Positions 10,369-19,676 are shown, counted from the stretch's first letter. The stretch: DNA of 64,000 bases from DATLLJ01 sp965229885 (GCA_965229885.1 CBDDJX010000002.1:124001-188000); one strand, 5' to 3'. Numbers and translations: made by a program. The notes: generated from the sequence alone by a model not told the origin.

Positions 10369-11025
10369 GTGCGGCTGACGTCAAGCGCCGATCTCCGATC
10401 GCAGTTCGGCGAGATCGACATCTACCTCTTCGACCAGATCCTGAAGGGCCGCTTCGACCGCCGCCCGAGAGTGATGGACGCCGGGGTGGGCGATGGACGC
10501 AATCTGGTCTACTTTCTCACCCAGGGATTCGCGTGCTTCGGCATCGATCGAGAAGGTGCCGCCGTCGCGCGCGTTCGAGCACTCGCCGCGACACTCGCGC
10601 CGCAGCTGCCGGCGGAGAATTTCCGGGTGGCCGAACTCGACGACCTTCCGTGGGAAGACGGCAGCATGGATGCCGTGATCTGCAGCGCCGTCCTCCATTT
10701 CGCGTCCGATGCGTCGCATTTCGGCCGCATGCTTGAAGAGACGTGGCGTGTGCTCGCGCCCGACGGATTGTTCTTTGCGCGGCTCGCCTCGACCATCGGT
10801 CTCGAGCGGCTGGTGGGCCCGGCGGGAGGCCGGCGCGTCCGCCTTCCCGACGGGACGGAACGCTTCGTCGTCGACGAGGCGATGCTCGTCGACTGGACCG
10901 CGCGCCTTGGCGGTGAATGGCTCGACCCGCTCAAGACGACCAACGTGCAGCAGCAGCGGTGCATGACGACGTGGTGCCTGCGCAAGCCCGGAGCCGTGTC
11001 GGCGATGGGTCGCATGTGGCACTGA
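10369..11025 (+). CDS. Class I SAM-dependent methyltransferase
   Basis: 218 residues with motif I MDAGVGDGRNLVYF (SAM-binding glycines), an acidic post-I residue in CFGIDRE, and a motif IV-like segment DAVICSAVLHFA. The substrate cannot be told from the sequence. It starts with GTG and overlaps the next gene (yaeQ-like) by 10 nt, so the two are translationally close. Confidence 0.8.
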   Translation: MRLTSSADLRSQFGEIDIYLFDQILKGRFDRRPRVMDAGVGDGRNLVYFLTQGFACFGIDREGAAVARVRALAATLAPQLPAENFRVAELDDLPWEDGSMDAVICSAVLHFASDASHFGRMLEETWRVLAPDGLFFARLASTIGLERLVGPAGGRRVRLPDGTERFVVDEAMLVDWTARLGGEWLDPLKTTNVQQQRCMTTWCLRKPGAVSAMGRMWH

Positions 11026-11555
11026 CCGCCACGATCTACAACGTCGATATCGCTCTGGCCGACGCCGACCGCGGCGTCTACGAGACGCTGGCGCTGCGCG
11101 TCGCGCGCCACCCGTCTGAGTCGGAAGAGTATCTGGTGACGCGCATTCTGGCGTACGCGCTCGAGTTCCACGAGGGCATCGCCTTCTCTCCGGGTTTGTC
11201 GGATCCCGACGAACCCGCCATCTCCGTCCGCGATCTGACCGGTGCGATCCAGTCGTGGATTGACATCGGCATTCCCGATGCGGCGCGGCTGCACAAGGCG
11301 TCCAAGGCCGCGCCGCGCGTGGTGGTGTACACGCACAGGGATCCTGCTCAACTGGTCAACAGGCTCTCAGGCGAGCGCATTCATCGGGCGGAGGCACTCG
11401 AGCTGTACGCCATCGACCGGCGCCTGATCGGGGCCCTGGCCGCGCGGCTCGAGCGCCGCCTCTCATTCGGACTGTCGATGAACGACGGCGACCTCTACGT
11501 ATCGATCGGCGAGGACACGCTGACCGGCGGCGTCGTGCGGCACCGTATCGGCTGA
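11016..11555 (+). CDS. YaeQ family protein
   Basis: 179 residues starting with GTG at 11016 inside the end of the methyltransferase gene. YaeQ hallmarks are visible: ATIYNVDIALADADRGVY at the N-terminus, RHPSESEEYLVTRILAYALE, and a PD-(D/E)XK-like core with FHEGIAF. E. coli YaeQ has a restriction-endonuclease-like fold but its role is not settled. Confidence 0.85.
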   Translation: MALTATIYNVDIALADADRGVYETLALRVARHPSESEEYLVTRILAYALEFHEGIAFSPGLSDPDEPAISVRDLTGAIQSWIDIGIPDAARLHKASKAAPRVVVYTHRDPAQLVNRLSGERIHRAEALELYAIDRRLIGALAARLERRLSFGLSMNDGDLYVSIGEDTLTGGVVRHRIG

Positions 11556-11648
11556 ACGATGGTGCGAGCCCCCCTGCGGAAACTGGTCGCAGAAGGCGCG
11601 GCTTGTGGTACTCTGCGCTAGGCGCAATAGAGCTGCCGAGGAGACGAC

Positions 11649-11927
11649 GTGGCAAAAAAAGCGAAGAAGTCTACGAGGAAACCCAGTGCGGCATTCATGA
11701 AGCCGATGACGCCCAGTGCGGCGCTCGGCGAGGTCGTCGGCACGAAACCGTTGCCGCGGACCGAGGTCACCAAGAAGTTGTGGCTGTACATCAAGAAGAA
11801 CAAGCTTCAGGACCCGAAGAACAAGCGGATGATCAAGGCGGACAATAACCTGAAGGTCGTGTTCGGCGGAAAAGCCACCGTGAACATGTTCGAGATGACG
11901 AAGCTCGTCAGCCGTCACCTCAAGTAA
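11649..11927 (+). CDS. SWIB/MDM2-domain protein
   Basis: 92 residues: a lysine-rich N-terminus (AKKAKKSTRK) then one SWIB domain (GTKPLPRTEVTKKLWLYIKK, then IKADNNLKVVFGGK and MFEMTKLVSRHL). SWIB is best known from eukaryotic chromatin remodellers, and single-domain bacterial versions occur in scattered phyla, where their role is unclear. GAGGAG 5 nt before the GTG supports the start. Confidence 0.88.
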   Translation: MAKKAKKSTRKPSAAFMKPMTPSAALGEVVGTKPLPRTEVTKKLWLYIKKNKLQDPKNKRMIKADNNLKVVFGGKATVNMFEMTKLVSRHLK

Positions 11928-12012
11928 CGCCCGCCCAGACCGGTCTCTTGGGCCGTGTGCGGCACGACGCAAGAGACCGACGCCTCGTCGTTCTCCCGGT
12001 GTAGAGAAGGTA

Positions 12013-12186
12013 ATGGGAATGAAGGCCGCTCGAGTCGACGCCTCGGTCAACAAGGCGAACGAAGCGTCAGGTAACCCGCTCACGGCAACGAATGTTGCCG
12101 ACGTTCGCATCGAGCCGGCGACCGAGCTTGACGTGCCGGTGATCCTGTCGCTCATCAAGGCGCTGGCCGAGTATGAGCGCGAGTGA
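12013..12186 (+). pseudogene. Truncated GNAT N-acetyltransferase, N-terminus only
   Basis: 57 codons end in VRIEPATELDVPVILSLIKALAEYERE then TGA. This is the classic first strand-helix of a GNAT acetyltransferase (IRPAT-DVP-ILSLI-LAEYER). The acetyl-CoA-binding core is missing, and none is found before the convergent bcp gene. It is most likely a 3'-deleted gene. Confidence 0.7.
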
Positions 12187-12258
12187 ACGAGCGCTTCGTC
12201 GGCTCACCGGTGACGGCATCGCGCGACTGGCTGCCGGTTGAGATTACGTTGAGCGTTG

Positions 12259-12726
12259 CTACAGTGCCTTGACGGCCGCCAGGACCGCCTTGGCGTGGCC
12301 GTCCACCTGGACGTTGTCCCACCGTTTCGTGACCTTCCCGTCGGCTCCGATGAGGTACGTCGTCCGCCCGATCCCCATGTAGCTGCGGCCGTAATTCGTT
12401 TTCTTCTGCCAGACGCCGTACTTGTCCGCCACTTCATGATCCGGATCGGCCAGCAGCGGAAAGGTGAGCGTGTACTTGTCCGCGAAGCGCGCCTTGCTCG
12501 CTTCGTCAAGGATGCTGACGCCAAGAACCGTGGCCTTGCTGGACTTGAATTTCGACAGGTGGTCCTGAAACGCGCACGATTCCCTGGTGCAGCCGGGCGT
12601 GTCGTCCTTCGGATAGAAGTAGAGGATGACCGGATGGCCGACGTGCTCCGACAGCGTGCGGGCCTTGCCGTGCTGGTCGTTGAGCGTGAAGGCGGGGGCC
12701 TTTTGACCCGGTTCGATGAGCGGCAT
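12259..12726 (-). CDS. bcp: Thioredoxin-dependent peroxiredoxin, BCP/PrxQ type
   Basis: 155 residues, full length for the family. The peroxidatic cysteine is C46 and the resolving cysteine C51 in DTPGCTRESCAF, the classic five-residue spacing of atypical 2-Cys PrxQ. It reduces hydroperoxides using thioredoxin. A TATAAT lies only 5 nt before the ATG, which suggests a leaderless transcript. It is divergent from the Dabb gene. Confidence 0.95.
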   Translation of the reverse strand: MPLIEPGQKAPAFTLNDQHGKARTLSEHVGHPVILYFYPKDDTPGCTRESCAFQDHLSKFKSSKATVLGVSILDEASKARFADKYTLTFPLLADPDHEVADKYGVWQKKTNYGRSYMGIGRTTYLIGADGKVTKRWDNVQVDGHAKAVLAAVKAL

Positions 12727-12731
12727 CCGAT

Positions 12732-12737
12732 ATTATA
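12732..12737 (-). promoter_or_regulatory. TATAAT -10 box of bcp, probable leaderless transcript
   Basis: A perfect TATAAT on the minus strand ends 5 nt before the bcp ATG. Transcription would start at or next to the A of the start codon. No good -35 is visible at 16-18 nt upstream. Confidence 0.4.
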
Positions 12738-12807
12738 GCGTCCGGGTCCGCGTCCCGTCCCTATGAAGCGATGACGCCTTTCGGGTCGCCGTCACCATCG
12801 GAGCGCC

Positions 12808-13119
12808 ATGATCAAGCACATCGTCCTCTGGACGCTGAAGAATCGGGAGAACGAGCAGAACCGCGAGGAAATCGCCGCCGCGATCAAGCGGAAGATCGAA
12901 GGCATGCGGGGCAGGATCCCCGGACTGCTGCATATCGAGGGCGGCATCGACTTCACCAGGTCGGCCAACTCCTGGGACGTCGCGCTGTATGCGGAACTGG
13001 CATCGCGCGAGGCGCTGGCGGGCTATCAGCTCCATCCTGCCCACGAGGAGTTCAAGGCGTTCATCGGCCCGCGTCTCGGTCAGCGCTCGCTGATTGACTA
13101 CGAAGTCCTAGAAGATTGA
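12808..13119 (+). CDS. Dabb family stress-responsive alpha-beta barrel protein
   Basis: 103 residues with the Dabb pattern: MIKHIVLWTLK at the start, GLLHIEGGIDF in the middle, and WDVALYAELASREALAGYQLHPAHEEFKAFI before the end. These are small dimeric ferredoxin-like barrels; the function in bacteria is usually unknown. It ends 4 nt before the chimeric gene that follows. Confidence 0.85.
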   Translation: MIKHIVLWTLKNRENEQNREEIAAAIKRKIEGMRGRIPGLLHIEGGIDFTRSANSWDVALYAELASREALAGYQLHPAHEEFKAFIGPRLGQRSLIDYEVLED

Positions 13120-13123
13120 GGTC

Positions 13124-14395
13124 GTGCCGGTGACGTCCGTGCGCCGTTTGCTCGTGCTGGCGGGTCTGGTGCTCGTCATCGGCCTGACGGTCGCTGCAGC
13201 GTCGCTACCGGTGCGTCTCGGCGACCAGGAATTCTGGCGTCTCGTATCGGACGCCTCGGAGCCGGACGGCGTCTTCCGGTCCGACAACCTCCTCTCCAAC
13301 GAGCTGGCGTTCCAGTTTGTCGTCCCCGACCTTGCGCGGACGACGAAGGCCGGCCGCGTGTACTTGGGCGTCGGTCCGGAACAGAACTTCACCTACATCG
13401 TCGCCACGAAGCCGGCGATGGCGTTCATCGTCGACATCCGGCGGGGCAATCTCGACTTGTAGCTGATGTACAAAGCGCTCTTCGAGCTGTCGGCGGACCG
13501 GGTAGAGTTCGTGTCGCGCCTTTTTTCGAGGAAGCGGCCGGAAGGCCTGAGCGCGAGATCGACCCCCTCCGCCATCTTTGGAGCGTTCTTGAACGTCACG
13601 CCGGACCGGACGATATTCGACGAGAACCTGCGGGCCATCGACAACGTGCTGACCAAGAAGCACGGGTTCGCGCTCTCCAGCGACGACTTGGGGGGAATAG
13701 CGTCCGTGTACGGCGCGTTCTTCCTGTATGGTCCGATGATTCGGTATTCCTCGAACAGCGGCTTCGCCGGATCCGGCCAGCCGACGAATGCCGACCTGAC
13801 CTCCGATCCGCTGGATCCATGGGTGAAGGGTGCGGCGATGCTCTACACGCGCGAGTTCTTCGAAGACGTCAAGGCGCACCTGAACCCGGGCGGCGCGGTG
13901 ACGCTGTTCGTGCAGTTGTACGAGAGCAACACGGAAGCCGTGAAGAGCGAGATCGGCACGTTCTTTAAAGCGTTTCCGAATGGGATGGTCTTCGGGAACA
14001 CCAACAACGGAGTCGGCTACGATCTCGTGCTGTTCGGGCAGGTGGAACCGACCACCATCAATCTCGATGCCATCGATGCGCGGCTCAAGCAGCCGGGGTA
14101 TGCGAAGGTGGCTCAATCGCTGCGTGAGATCGGGTTCAATTCCGCTGTTGACCTGTTTTCCACCTATGCGGGCAGCGCGTCCGATCTGCAGCCATGGCTG
14201 CAAGACGCGCCCATCAACCACGATCGTAACCTGCGCCTGCAATACCTGGCGGGCCTCGGTGCGAACGTGTACCAGAGCGGACCGATCTACGCTGACATGC
14301 TGTCCTACCGGAAGCTGCCTCAGGATCTGTTCGTCGGACCTGACGCGCTGAAGAATGCGGTCATGGCGAGGATCCAGGACGTCGGACACTATTGA
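13124..14395 (+). pseudogene. Chimeric spermidine-synthase-type gene with an in-frame TAG
   Basis: The 423-codon frame is cut by TAG at 13460-13462; the next codons (LMYKALFELSADRVEFVSRLFS) continue the same protein. The first ~200 residues (signal anchor, then SEPDGVFRSDNLLSNE, VYLGVGPEQNFTYI, FIVDIRRGN) are homologous to the minus-strand gene at 15291-16378. From about 13790 (DPLDPWVKGAAMLYTREFFE, then LNPGGAVTLFVQLYESN) it resembles the C-terminal half of fused MFS/spermidine synthase proteins. It therefore looks like a fusion made by deletion between two neighbouring genes, later hit by a nonsense codon. At the TAG position the relative here has histidine; glutamine (CAG) would be one transition away. 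Confidence 0.65.
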
Positions 14396-15294
14396 GCGCG
14401 TCCCGCCCCCCTCCGCCCCCAGGCGGTCTCGTCACGCGTTTTGCGCCGGCGCCTACCGGCAACCTGCACCTCGGCCATGTCGTCAACGCGATCTACGTCT
14501 GGGGCGTGGCGGGCGCCTGCGATCCGAAGGGCCGCGTCCTGCTGCGGATTGAAGACCACGATCGGCACCGCAGCCGGCTGGCTTTCGAGTCGACGATTCT
14601 CGAAGATCTGATCTGGCTCGGATTCATGGCGCCAGGCGGGCCCGACGGGTCTATCCCGCTCGTTCGGCAGAGCGAGCGCGGCGCGTTGTACGAGACGGCA
14701 CTCGACCAGTTGCGCGCGCGTGGCCTCGTGCACGCATGCGCCTGTTCGCGGTCGGATATTGCGGCGGGCAGATATCCAGGCACGTGCGCCGACAAGCACC
14801 TCCCCGAGTCGCCCGGATTGGGCCTGCGCGTCCAGCTTGAACCGAGCGTCGAGCGCTTTGACGACCGGCGCCATGGGCCGCAAGCACAGCGGCCGTCCGA
14901 GCAGTGTGGCGATGTGCTGGCGCGCGATCGCCAAGGGAACTGGACATATCAGTTCGCTGCGGTCGTCGACGACTGGATGCAGGGCGTGACGCTCGTCATC
15001 CGTGGCGACGATCTGATCGCGTCAACGGGCCGACAGATTCAGCTCGCGCGTCTGCTTGGTCGCGAAAGCCCGCCGTCATTCCTTCACCACCCTCTCATCA
15101 TGAAGAGCTCCACACAGAAACTGAGCAAGTCGGACGGCGACACGGGCCTACGGGACTTGCACGCGAAGGGCTGGAGCGCAGAGCGGGTGATCGGCCACGC
15201 CGCGGCGCGTGCGGGCCTCATCGATGCGCCACACCCCGTCAGCGCACACGACGTCCCAACGCTTGTGTCGAAAATCGGCTGGGCTCGATCCTAG
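14392..15294 (+). CDS. gluQ: Glutamyl-Q tRNA(Asp) synthetase
   Basis: 300 residues, a GluRS catalytic core without the anticodon-binding domain. The HIGH-type motif is GNLHLGHVVNA, the KMSKS-type motif is KLSKSDGD, and zinc cysteines lie in HACACSRSDI and YPGTCAD. The enzyme attaches glutamate to queuosine at position 34 of tRNA(Asp). It starts with TTG overlapping the previous stop. Its TAG stop shares a CTAG with the stop of the convergent gene on the other strand. Confidence 0.9.
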   Translation: MSASRPPPPPGGLVTRFAPAPTGNLHLGHVVNAIYVWGVAGACDPKGRVLLRIEDHDRHRSRLAFESTILEDLIWLGFMAPGGPDGSIPLVRQSERGALYETALDQLRARGLVHACACSRSDIAAGRYPGTCADKHLPESPGLGLRVQLEPSVERFDDRRHGPQAQRPSEQCGDVLARDRQGNWTYQFAAVVDDWMQGVTLVIRGDDLIASTGRQIQLARLLGRESPPSFLHHPLIMKSSTQKLSKSDGDTGLRDLHAKGWSAERVIGHAAARAGLIDAPHPVSAHDVPTLVSKIGWARS

Positions 15295-16378
15295 AATTTC
15301 GTGCGCGCGACGACGTCGTCGTAGGTCTGGAGCTCGCCGGCGTGGAAGGCGCCCAGAAGGCTCTTGACTGGATCGAGCAGCTGGACTGAGTGTAGGTCTG
15401 GCGTAATGATCCCTGGCGGAAACCGGAATCCCACATTGAAGTACGCGCGGATGAACGTGCTGTTGTTGTCGATCGGCAGCGTCGCCACGTTCTTGTAATA
15501 CCGCTGCCAGGCGTCGGTCTGGAACAGGTACTGCTCGACGTTCGACGTGTAGAAGAAGTTCGCCGTCGCGCCGTGCTCGCGGAGGTATCGGCCGACCGCC
15601 TGGGTCGCTTTATCGCCGCCGAAATCGCCGACGATCGGCACGAGCAGGTTGTTTCGTTCGAACTCGCGCAGCGTCCGGAAGTTCTCCTCGTTCGCCATAT
15701 AGCTGTGGTTCTGCCCGGCCAGATCCGCCGTCGTCATGAGCTCCATGTAGTTCGGGAACCATCGCGCGCCGACCTGCTGCCGCGGATTAAGGAGTACCGC
15801 AGGTCGGACCCCTCCGAATAGAACGCGCGATAGATGTATTCGATGCCCTGGCGATCGTCTGCCGAGAGCATGAACCGATGCCGCTTCACGAGGCGGTCGA
15901 GCACATCCCGCAGGTTGTTCGCAAACAGCTTCTCGCTCGAGGGCTCGCGGTTGTACGCGTCGAACATCTGGTCGACAGGCGTCGTGCGATCGAGCCCGTC
16001 TGGCTGCTGGCGGGAGAATAGCCGCGACAGGAAATCGGCGCGATCCCCCGACATCTCGATGACTGCCTTGTACATCAGGTGCTCGAGCATGTTCTGGCGG
16101 CGGATGTCGATGATGAACGCCATGCGCGGATGGAGCGCCGTGATGTACGTGAAGTCCTGATCGGGCCCCACGCCGAGGTACACGCGGTTCTTCGAGACGC
16201 GCTTGGTGAGCTCGGGAATGACATCCTGGAACGTGGTCTCGTTCGAGATGAAATTGTCGGAGCGAAAAAATCCGTCAGGCTCAGAGAAGTCGGTGACGAG
16301 CTTCCAGAAGGTGCTGTCGGAGAGCCGTTTCGGCAGGGTATCGGCCGCGACGCGGTCACGGGGACCGACGAGCGCCAT
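15291..16378 (-). pseudogene. Frameshifted relative of the 13.1-kb gene's N-terminal half; family not recognised
   Basis: The first part reads from ATG 16378 (SDSTFWKLVTDFSEPDGFF, VYLGVGPDQDFTYI, FIIDIRRQNMLEHLMYKA). Around 15785-15795 one base seems to be missing: the frame moves from LRYSL into NPRQQVGARWFPNYMELM and runs to the TAG at 15291, giving ~362 residues if repaired. The glycine-rich GVGP and acidic DIRR segments look like a SAM-type Rossmann start, but no function is assigned. A hydrophobic stretch just upstream of the ATG (VFVIITALFSLSG) suggests a membrane anchor whose start codon is not evident. Confidence 0.65.
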
Positions 16379-16488
16379 GCCGGACAGGCTGAAGAGCGCG
16401 GTGATGATGACGAAAACGTGGTGGCGTCGCAGTATCTGGAGATTGGGTCCGCACTCGGCGCCCGGTCGGCCCAGTGTAGACTTAATTC

Positions 16489-17856
16489 GTGACCAAAATC
16501 TGCGAAACCATTCTCGATGCCATCGGCCAGACGCCCATGGTCCGCATGAATCGAATCACGCACGGCCTTGTGAAAGCCACCGTGCTGATGAAGCTGGAAA
16601 CCTTCAATCCCGGCAACTCCATCAAGGATCGGATGGCCGTCAAGATGATCGAGGACGCGGAGCGCGCCGGCCTGCTGAAGCCCGGCGGCACCATCATCGA
16701 GGGCACCTCAGGCAATACCGGCATGGGTCTCGCCATTGCCGCGGTGGTGAAGGGGTACCCATGCATCTTCACGACAACCGACAAGCAGTCGAAGGAGAAG
16801 GTTGACGCGCTGAAGGCGTTCGGCGCCGAGGTCATCGTCTGCCCGACCAACGTCGATCCTGAAGATCCGCGCTCGTACTATTCGGTGTCTTCACGGCTGC
16901 AGAAGGAAGTGCCGAACAGCTGGAAGGCGAATCAGTACGACAATCGGTCCAACACACAGGCCCACTACGAACAGACCGGCCCGGAAATCTGGGAGCAGAC
17001 CGACGGCCGGGTGACGCATCTGGTCGTCGGCATCGGCACCGGCGGCACGGCGTCCGGCACCGGCAGGTATCTGAAGGAGCGCAATCCGGCGATCAAAGTC
17101 TGGGGCATCGACACGTACGGATCGGTGTTCAAGAAGTACAAGGAGACCGGCATCTTCGACAAGAACGAGATCTATCCGTACGTCACCGAGGGCATCGGCG
17201 AAGATTTCCTGCCGGGGAACGTCGACTTCGACATCATCGATCACTTCGAGAAGGTGACGGACAAGGACGCGGCAATCATGACGCGCCGCATTGCCCGCGA
17301 GGAGGGGATCTTCGTCGGCAATTCGGCCGGATCGGCGACTGCCGGACTGTTGCAGCTGAAGGACCACTTCACCGAAAACGACGTAGTCGTCGTGATCTTT
17401 CACGATCACGGCTCGCGGTATCTCGGCAAGATGTTCAACGACGACTGGATGCGCGAGAAGGGCTTCCTCGAGAAGACCGGGATGACCGCGCGCGATCTGG
17501 TGGCGGCCAGGCTGTCTGGCGAGCTCTGCTCGATTGAAGCCAGCGAACCGGTGGAGCACGCCCTGCGCGTCATGAGCGAGCACGACTTTTCGCAGATCTC
17601 CATCACGCGCGACAGGCGGCTCGTCGGCTCCCTCAACGAGACGCATCTCTACGAGGCGCTCCTGCGCCAGCCGGGCGTCAAGAGCCACCCGGTCGAATCG
17701 ATCATGCAGCCGGCGTTCCCGTTCGTTGACATTTCCATCCCTGCCGAACTGCTCGCGACGATGATCACGCCGCAGAATCCGGCCGTGCTGGTGCGCGACT
17801 TCAAGACCGACAAGACGTTCATCATCACGCGGTCGGACGTGATTCGGGTGCTGTGA
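16489..17856 (+). CDS. Cystathionine beta-synthase-type PLP enzyme with CBS domains
   Basis: 455 residues. The PLP lysine is in NPGNSIKDRMA, phosphate-binding loops are GTSGNTGMGLA and GIGTGGTASGTG, and two CBS domains occupy roughly residues 335-455 (SIEASEPVEHALRVMSEHDF then PAFPFVDISIPAELL). This layout fits cystathionine beta-synthase, which makes cystathionine from serine and homocysteine. Cysteine synthase activity is possible in related enzymes. It starts with GTG and is divergent from the broken gene at 15291. Confidence 0.88.
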   Translation: MTKICETILDAIGQTPMVRMNRITHGLVKATVLMKLETFNPGNSIKDRMAVKMIEDAERAGLLKPGGTIIEGTSGNTGMGLAIAAVVKGYPCIFTTTDKQSKEKVDALKAFGAEVIVCPTNVDPEDPRSYYSVSSRLQKEVPNSWKANQYDNRSNTQAHYEQTGPEIWEQTDGRVTHLVVGIGTGGTASGTGRYLKERNPAIKVWGIDTYGSVFKKYKETGIFDKNEIYPYVTEGIGEDFLPGNVDFDIIDHFEKVTDKDAAIMTRRIAREEGIFVGNSAGSATAGLLQLKDHFTENDVVVVIFHDHGSRYLGKMFNDDWMREKGFLEKTGMTARDLVAARLSGELCSIEASEPVEHALRVMSEHDFSQISITRDRRLVGSLNETHLYEALLRQPGVKSHPVESIMQPAFPFVDISIPAELLATMITPQNPAVLVRDFKTDKTFIITRSDVIRVL

Positions 17857-18048
17857 GGCTGGAAAGTCAGGGATCTGAGTATTTGAGGAGCAAGCCGGCG
17901 GGGAAGTGGCCAGGGGCGAAGGCGCGCGACCTGACAAAATCGTAATTCGCGGTTCAGGGAAGACACACGCCAGTCGTCGTTCATGAGCATTTGTGGCCGC
18001 TGGCGAACGATCGGCTGTGGAAGCATTCTTGCGGATCAAGCCGGCTCC

Positions 18049-18717
18049 ATGGGCGAGCGAGAGGCGTTCGGTCCGAATCTGAGGCGGCTTCGCGTGCAGC
18101 GCGGCATCTCCCTCGAACGCATCGGGGCGGCCACCAAGGTCCACACCGATCTGTGGGCGGGGCTCGAGCGCAACGACTTCTCACGCTGGCCGGATGGCAT
18201 CTACGCCAGGGCATGCGTGCGCGCGTATGCCCTGGCGGTCGGCGTCGACCCAGACGCGACGGGCGACGAATTCTGTCGCCTGTTCCCCAACGGCGATCGG
18301 CGCGTGGTGCGCGTCGCCCGCCAGCAGGCGGCGCTGATGGGACACGATCTGCGCTGGACAGACGATCTTGTTGGATCGGCGACCGACGAGAGGCGGGCCG
18401 TCCAGGCCGTAAACACGCCGGATCTTCCCGCCGTCGCGTTCACGACGACAGGACGAATCGTCGCCGCCGTGCTGGACGCGACCGCGGTCGTCGGAACCGC
18501 GGCAGTGATCGCGACGCTGGTGCCGCTCGGATGGGGTGTGTCGCTTGCCCTCACCGCGCTGGCGTACCACGCCGTTTCCCTGATCGCGCTGGGCAGCACG
18601 CCGGCCGTGTGGGCGATCGAAACGTATCTCGAGAACCGGCATCCGGCGACGAGCCGCGCCGGCAGCCTGCGATTTCTTCGGTTGCTGCACCGGTCCGAAA
18701 CGTCCCATCCGTCGTAA
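18049..18717 (+). CDS. RodZ-like membrane protein with N-terminal HTH
   Basis: 222 residues. An HTH_25/RodZ-type helix-turn-helix covers about residues 5-70 (LRRLRVQRGISLERIGAATK, then WPDGIYARACVRAYA). A linker follows, then two hydrophobic helices (AAVLDATAVVGTAAVIATL and SLALTALAYHAVSLIALG). RodZ proteins link MreB to the envelope, but this one has two C-terminal helices rather than one and lacks the periplasmic domain. The ATG at 18049 places the HTH at the N-terminus. Confidence 0.7.
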   Translation: MGEREAFGPNLRRLRVQRGISLERIGAATKVHTDLWAGLERNDFSRWPDGIYARACVRAYALAVGVDPDATGDEFCRLFPNGDRRVVRVARQQAALMGHDLRWTDDLVGSATDERRAVQAVNTPDLPAVAFTTTGRIVAAVLDATAVVGTAAVIATLVPLGWGVSLALTALAYHAVSLIALGSTPAVWAIETYLENRHPATSRAGSLRFLRLLHRSETSHPS

Positions 18718-18807
18718 GGTGTGGCGGCCGACAGCTTTACAGCAGTGCAGAGGATTTACCAGCAGTCGACAGGATCGGATTGATCATGTCTACGTACGGC
18801 GTCGGGC

Positions 18808-19581
18808 GTGGCCGATAAGACAGGCGGCGTGCTGCAGGCGTGGGGAGTCAGCGAAAAGGGCGCGAGGCCTACCAACCAGGATCGCTTCGCGATCAATGAG
18901 GGCCTCCGGCTCTGTGTCGTCGCCGACGGCATGGGCGGCCACAATGCCGGTGAGATCGCTGCGCGCACGGCCATCGACGCGGTGGTCGACGTCGTCGGCG
19001 ACCGGCAGCGCGTCGGCTGGCCGTTCGGCTTCGATCCGTCCCTGTCCGAAGCCGGAAATCTGATCCGCACCGCGATTTACCTGGCGAATGTGCAGGTCCT
19101 CGAACAGGCCGGACACTCCAGCGCGTTGACGGGCATGGGCACCACGATCGTTGCGGCTATCGTCGCGGACGGCCGGCTGTCGGTCGGCCACGTGGGAGAT
19201 AGCCGCCTGTACCGGCTGGGCAGCGGCCGGTTGCGCCAGTTGACCGGCGACGACTCGTGGACGGCCACCGTGATGGCCAGGGATCCGCGGATCGACGTGT
19301 CCCTCCTGCAAGATCATCCGATGCGCCACGTGCTCACCAACGTGGTCGGCAGCTGGCGGCGGACCACCGTGCACGTGGTCGAGGAAGCGCTCACCGCCGG
19401 CGACCGCCTCCTGTTGACGACCGACGGCGTCCACGGCGTGCTCGACGACCGCTGGCTCGAGGGACTGCTGGCCGATTCCCACGATCTTGCCAGCTCGGCT
19501 TCCGATATCGTCCGCGGCGCCATCGCCGGCGGCAGCCACGACAATTGCACGGCCGTCGTGGCCAAATACGAACCCGACTAG
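18808..19581 (+). CDS. PP2C-type serine/threonine protein phosphatase
   Basis: 257 residues with all main PP2C motifs: NQDRF, VADGMGGHNAGE, MGTTIVAAIV, VGDSRLYRL, LLTTDGVHGVLDD and DNCTAVVA. The aspartates coordinate the two catalytic metals. Bacterial members reverse Ser/Thr kinase signalling, but no kinase gene lies in this window. It starts with GTG and is the last gene before the ribosomal superoperon promoter. Confidence 0.92.
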   Translation: MADKTGGVLQAWGVSEKGARPTNQDRFAINEGLRLCVVADGMGGHNAGEIAARTAIDAVVDVVGDRQRVGWPFGFDPSLSEAGNLIRTAIYLANVQVLEQAGHSSALTGMGTTIVAAIVADGRLSVGHVGDSRLYRLGSGRLRQLTGDDSWTATVMARDPRIDVSLLQDHPMRHVLTNVVGSWRRTTVHVVEEALTAGDRLLLTTDGVHGVLDDRWLEGLLADSHDLASSASDIVRGAIAGGSHDNCTAVVAKYEPD

Positions 19582-19676
19582 ACGACAGCAGCTGGCCACG
19601 CAGGAAGCAAGCCGGACGCTAGCCGGCCGCCGCCCCCACACCACTACCAATCGGTAAAGACAAGCCATGGCGGAAG

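Noticed and set aside
16891..18144. 417-codon minus-strand open frame opposite the CBS gene
   Set aside because: Shadow of a clearly identified PLP enzyme; low-complexity Arg/Leu/Val/Asp-rich sequence with no domain.
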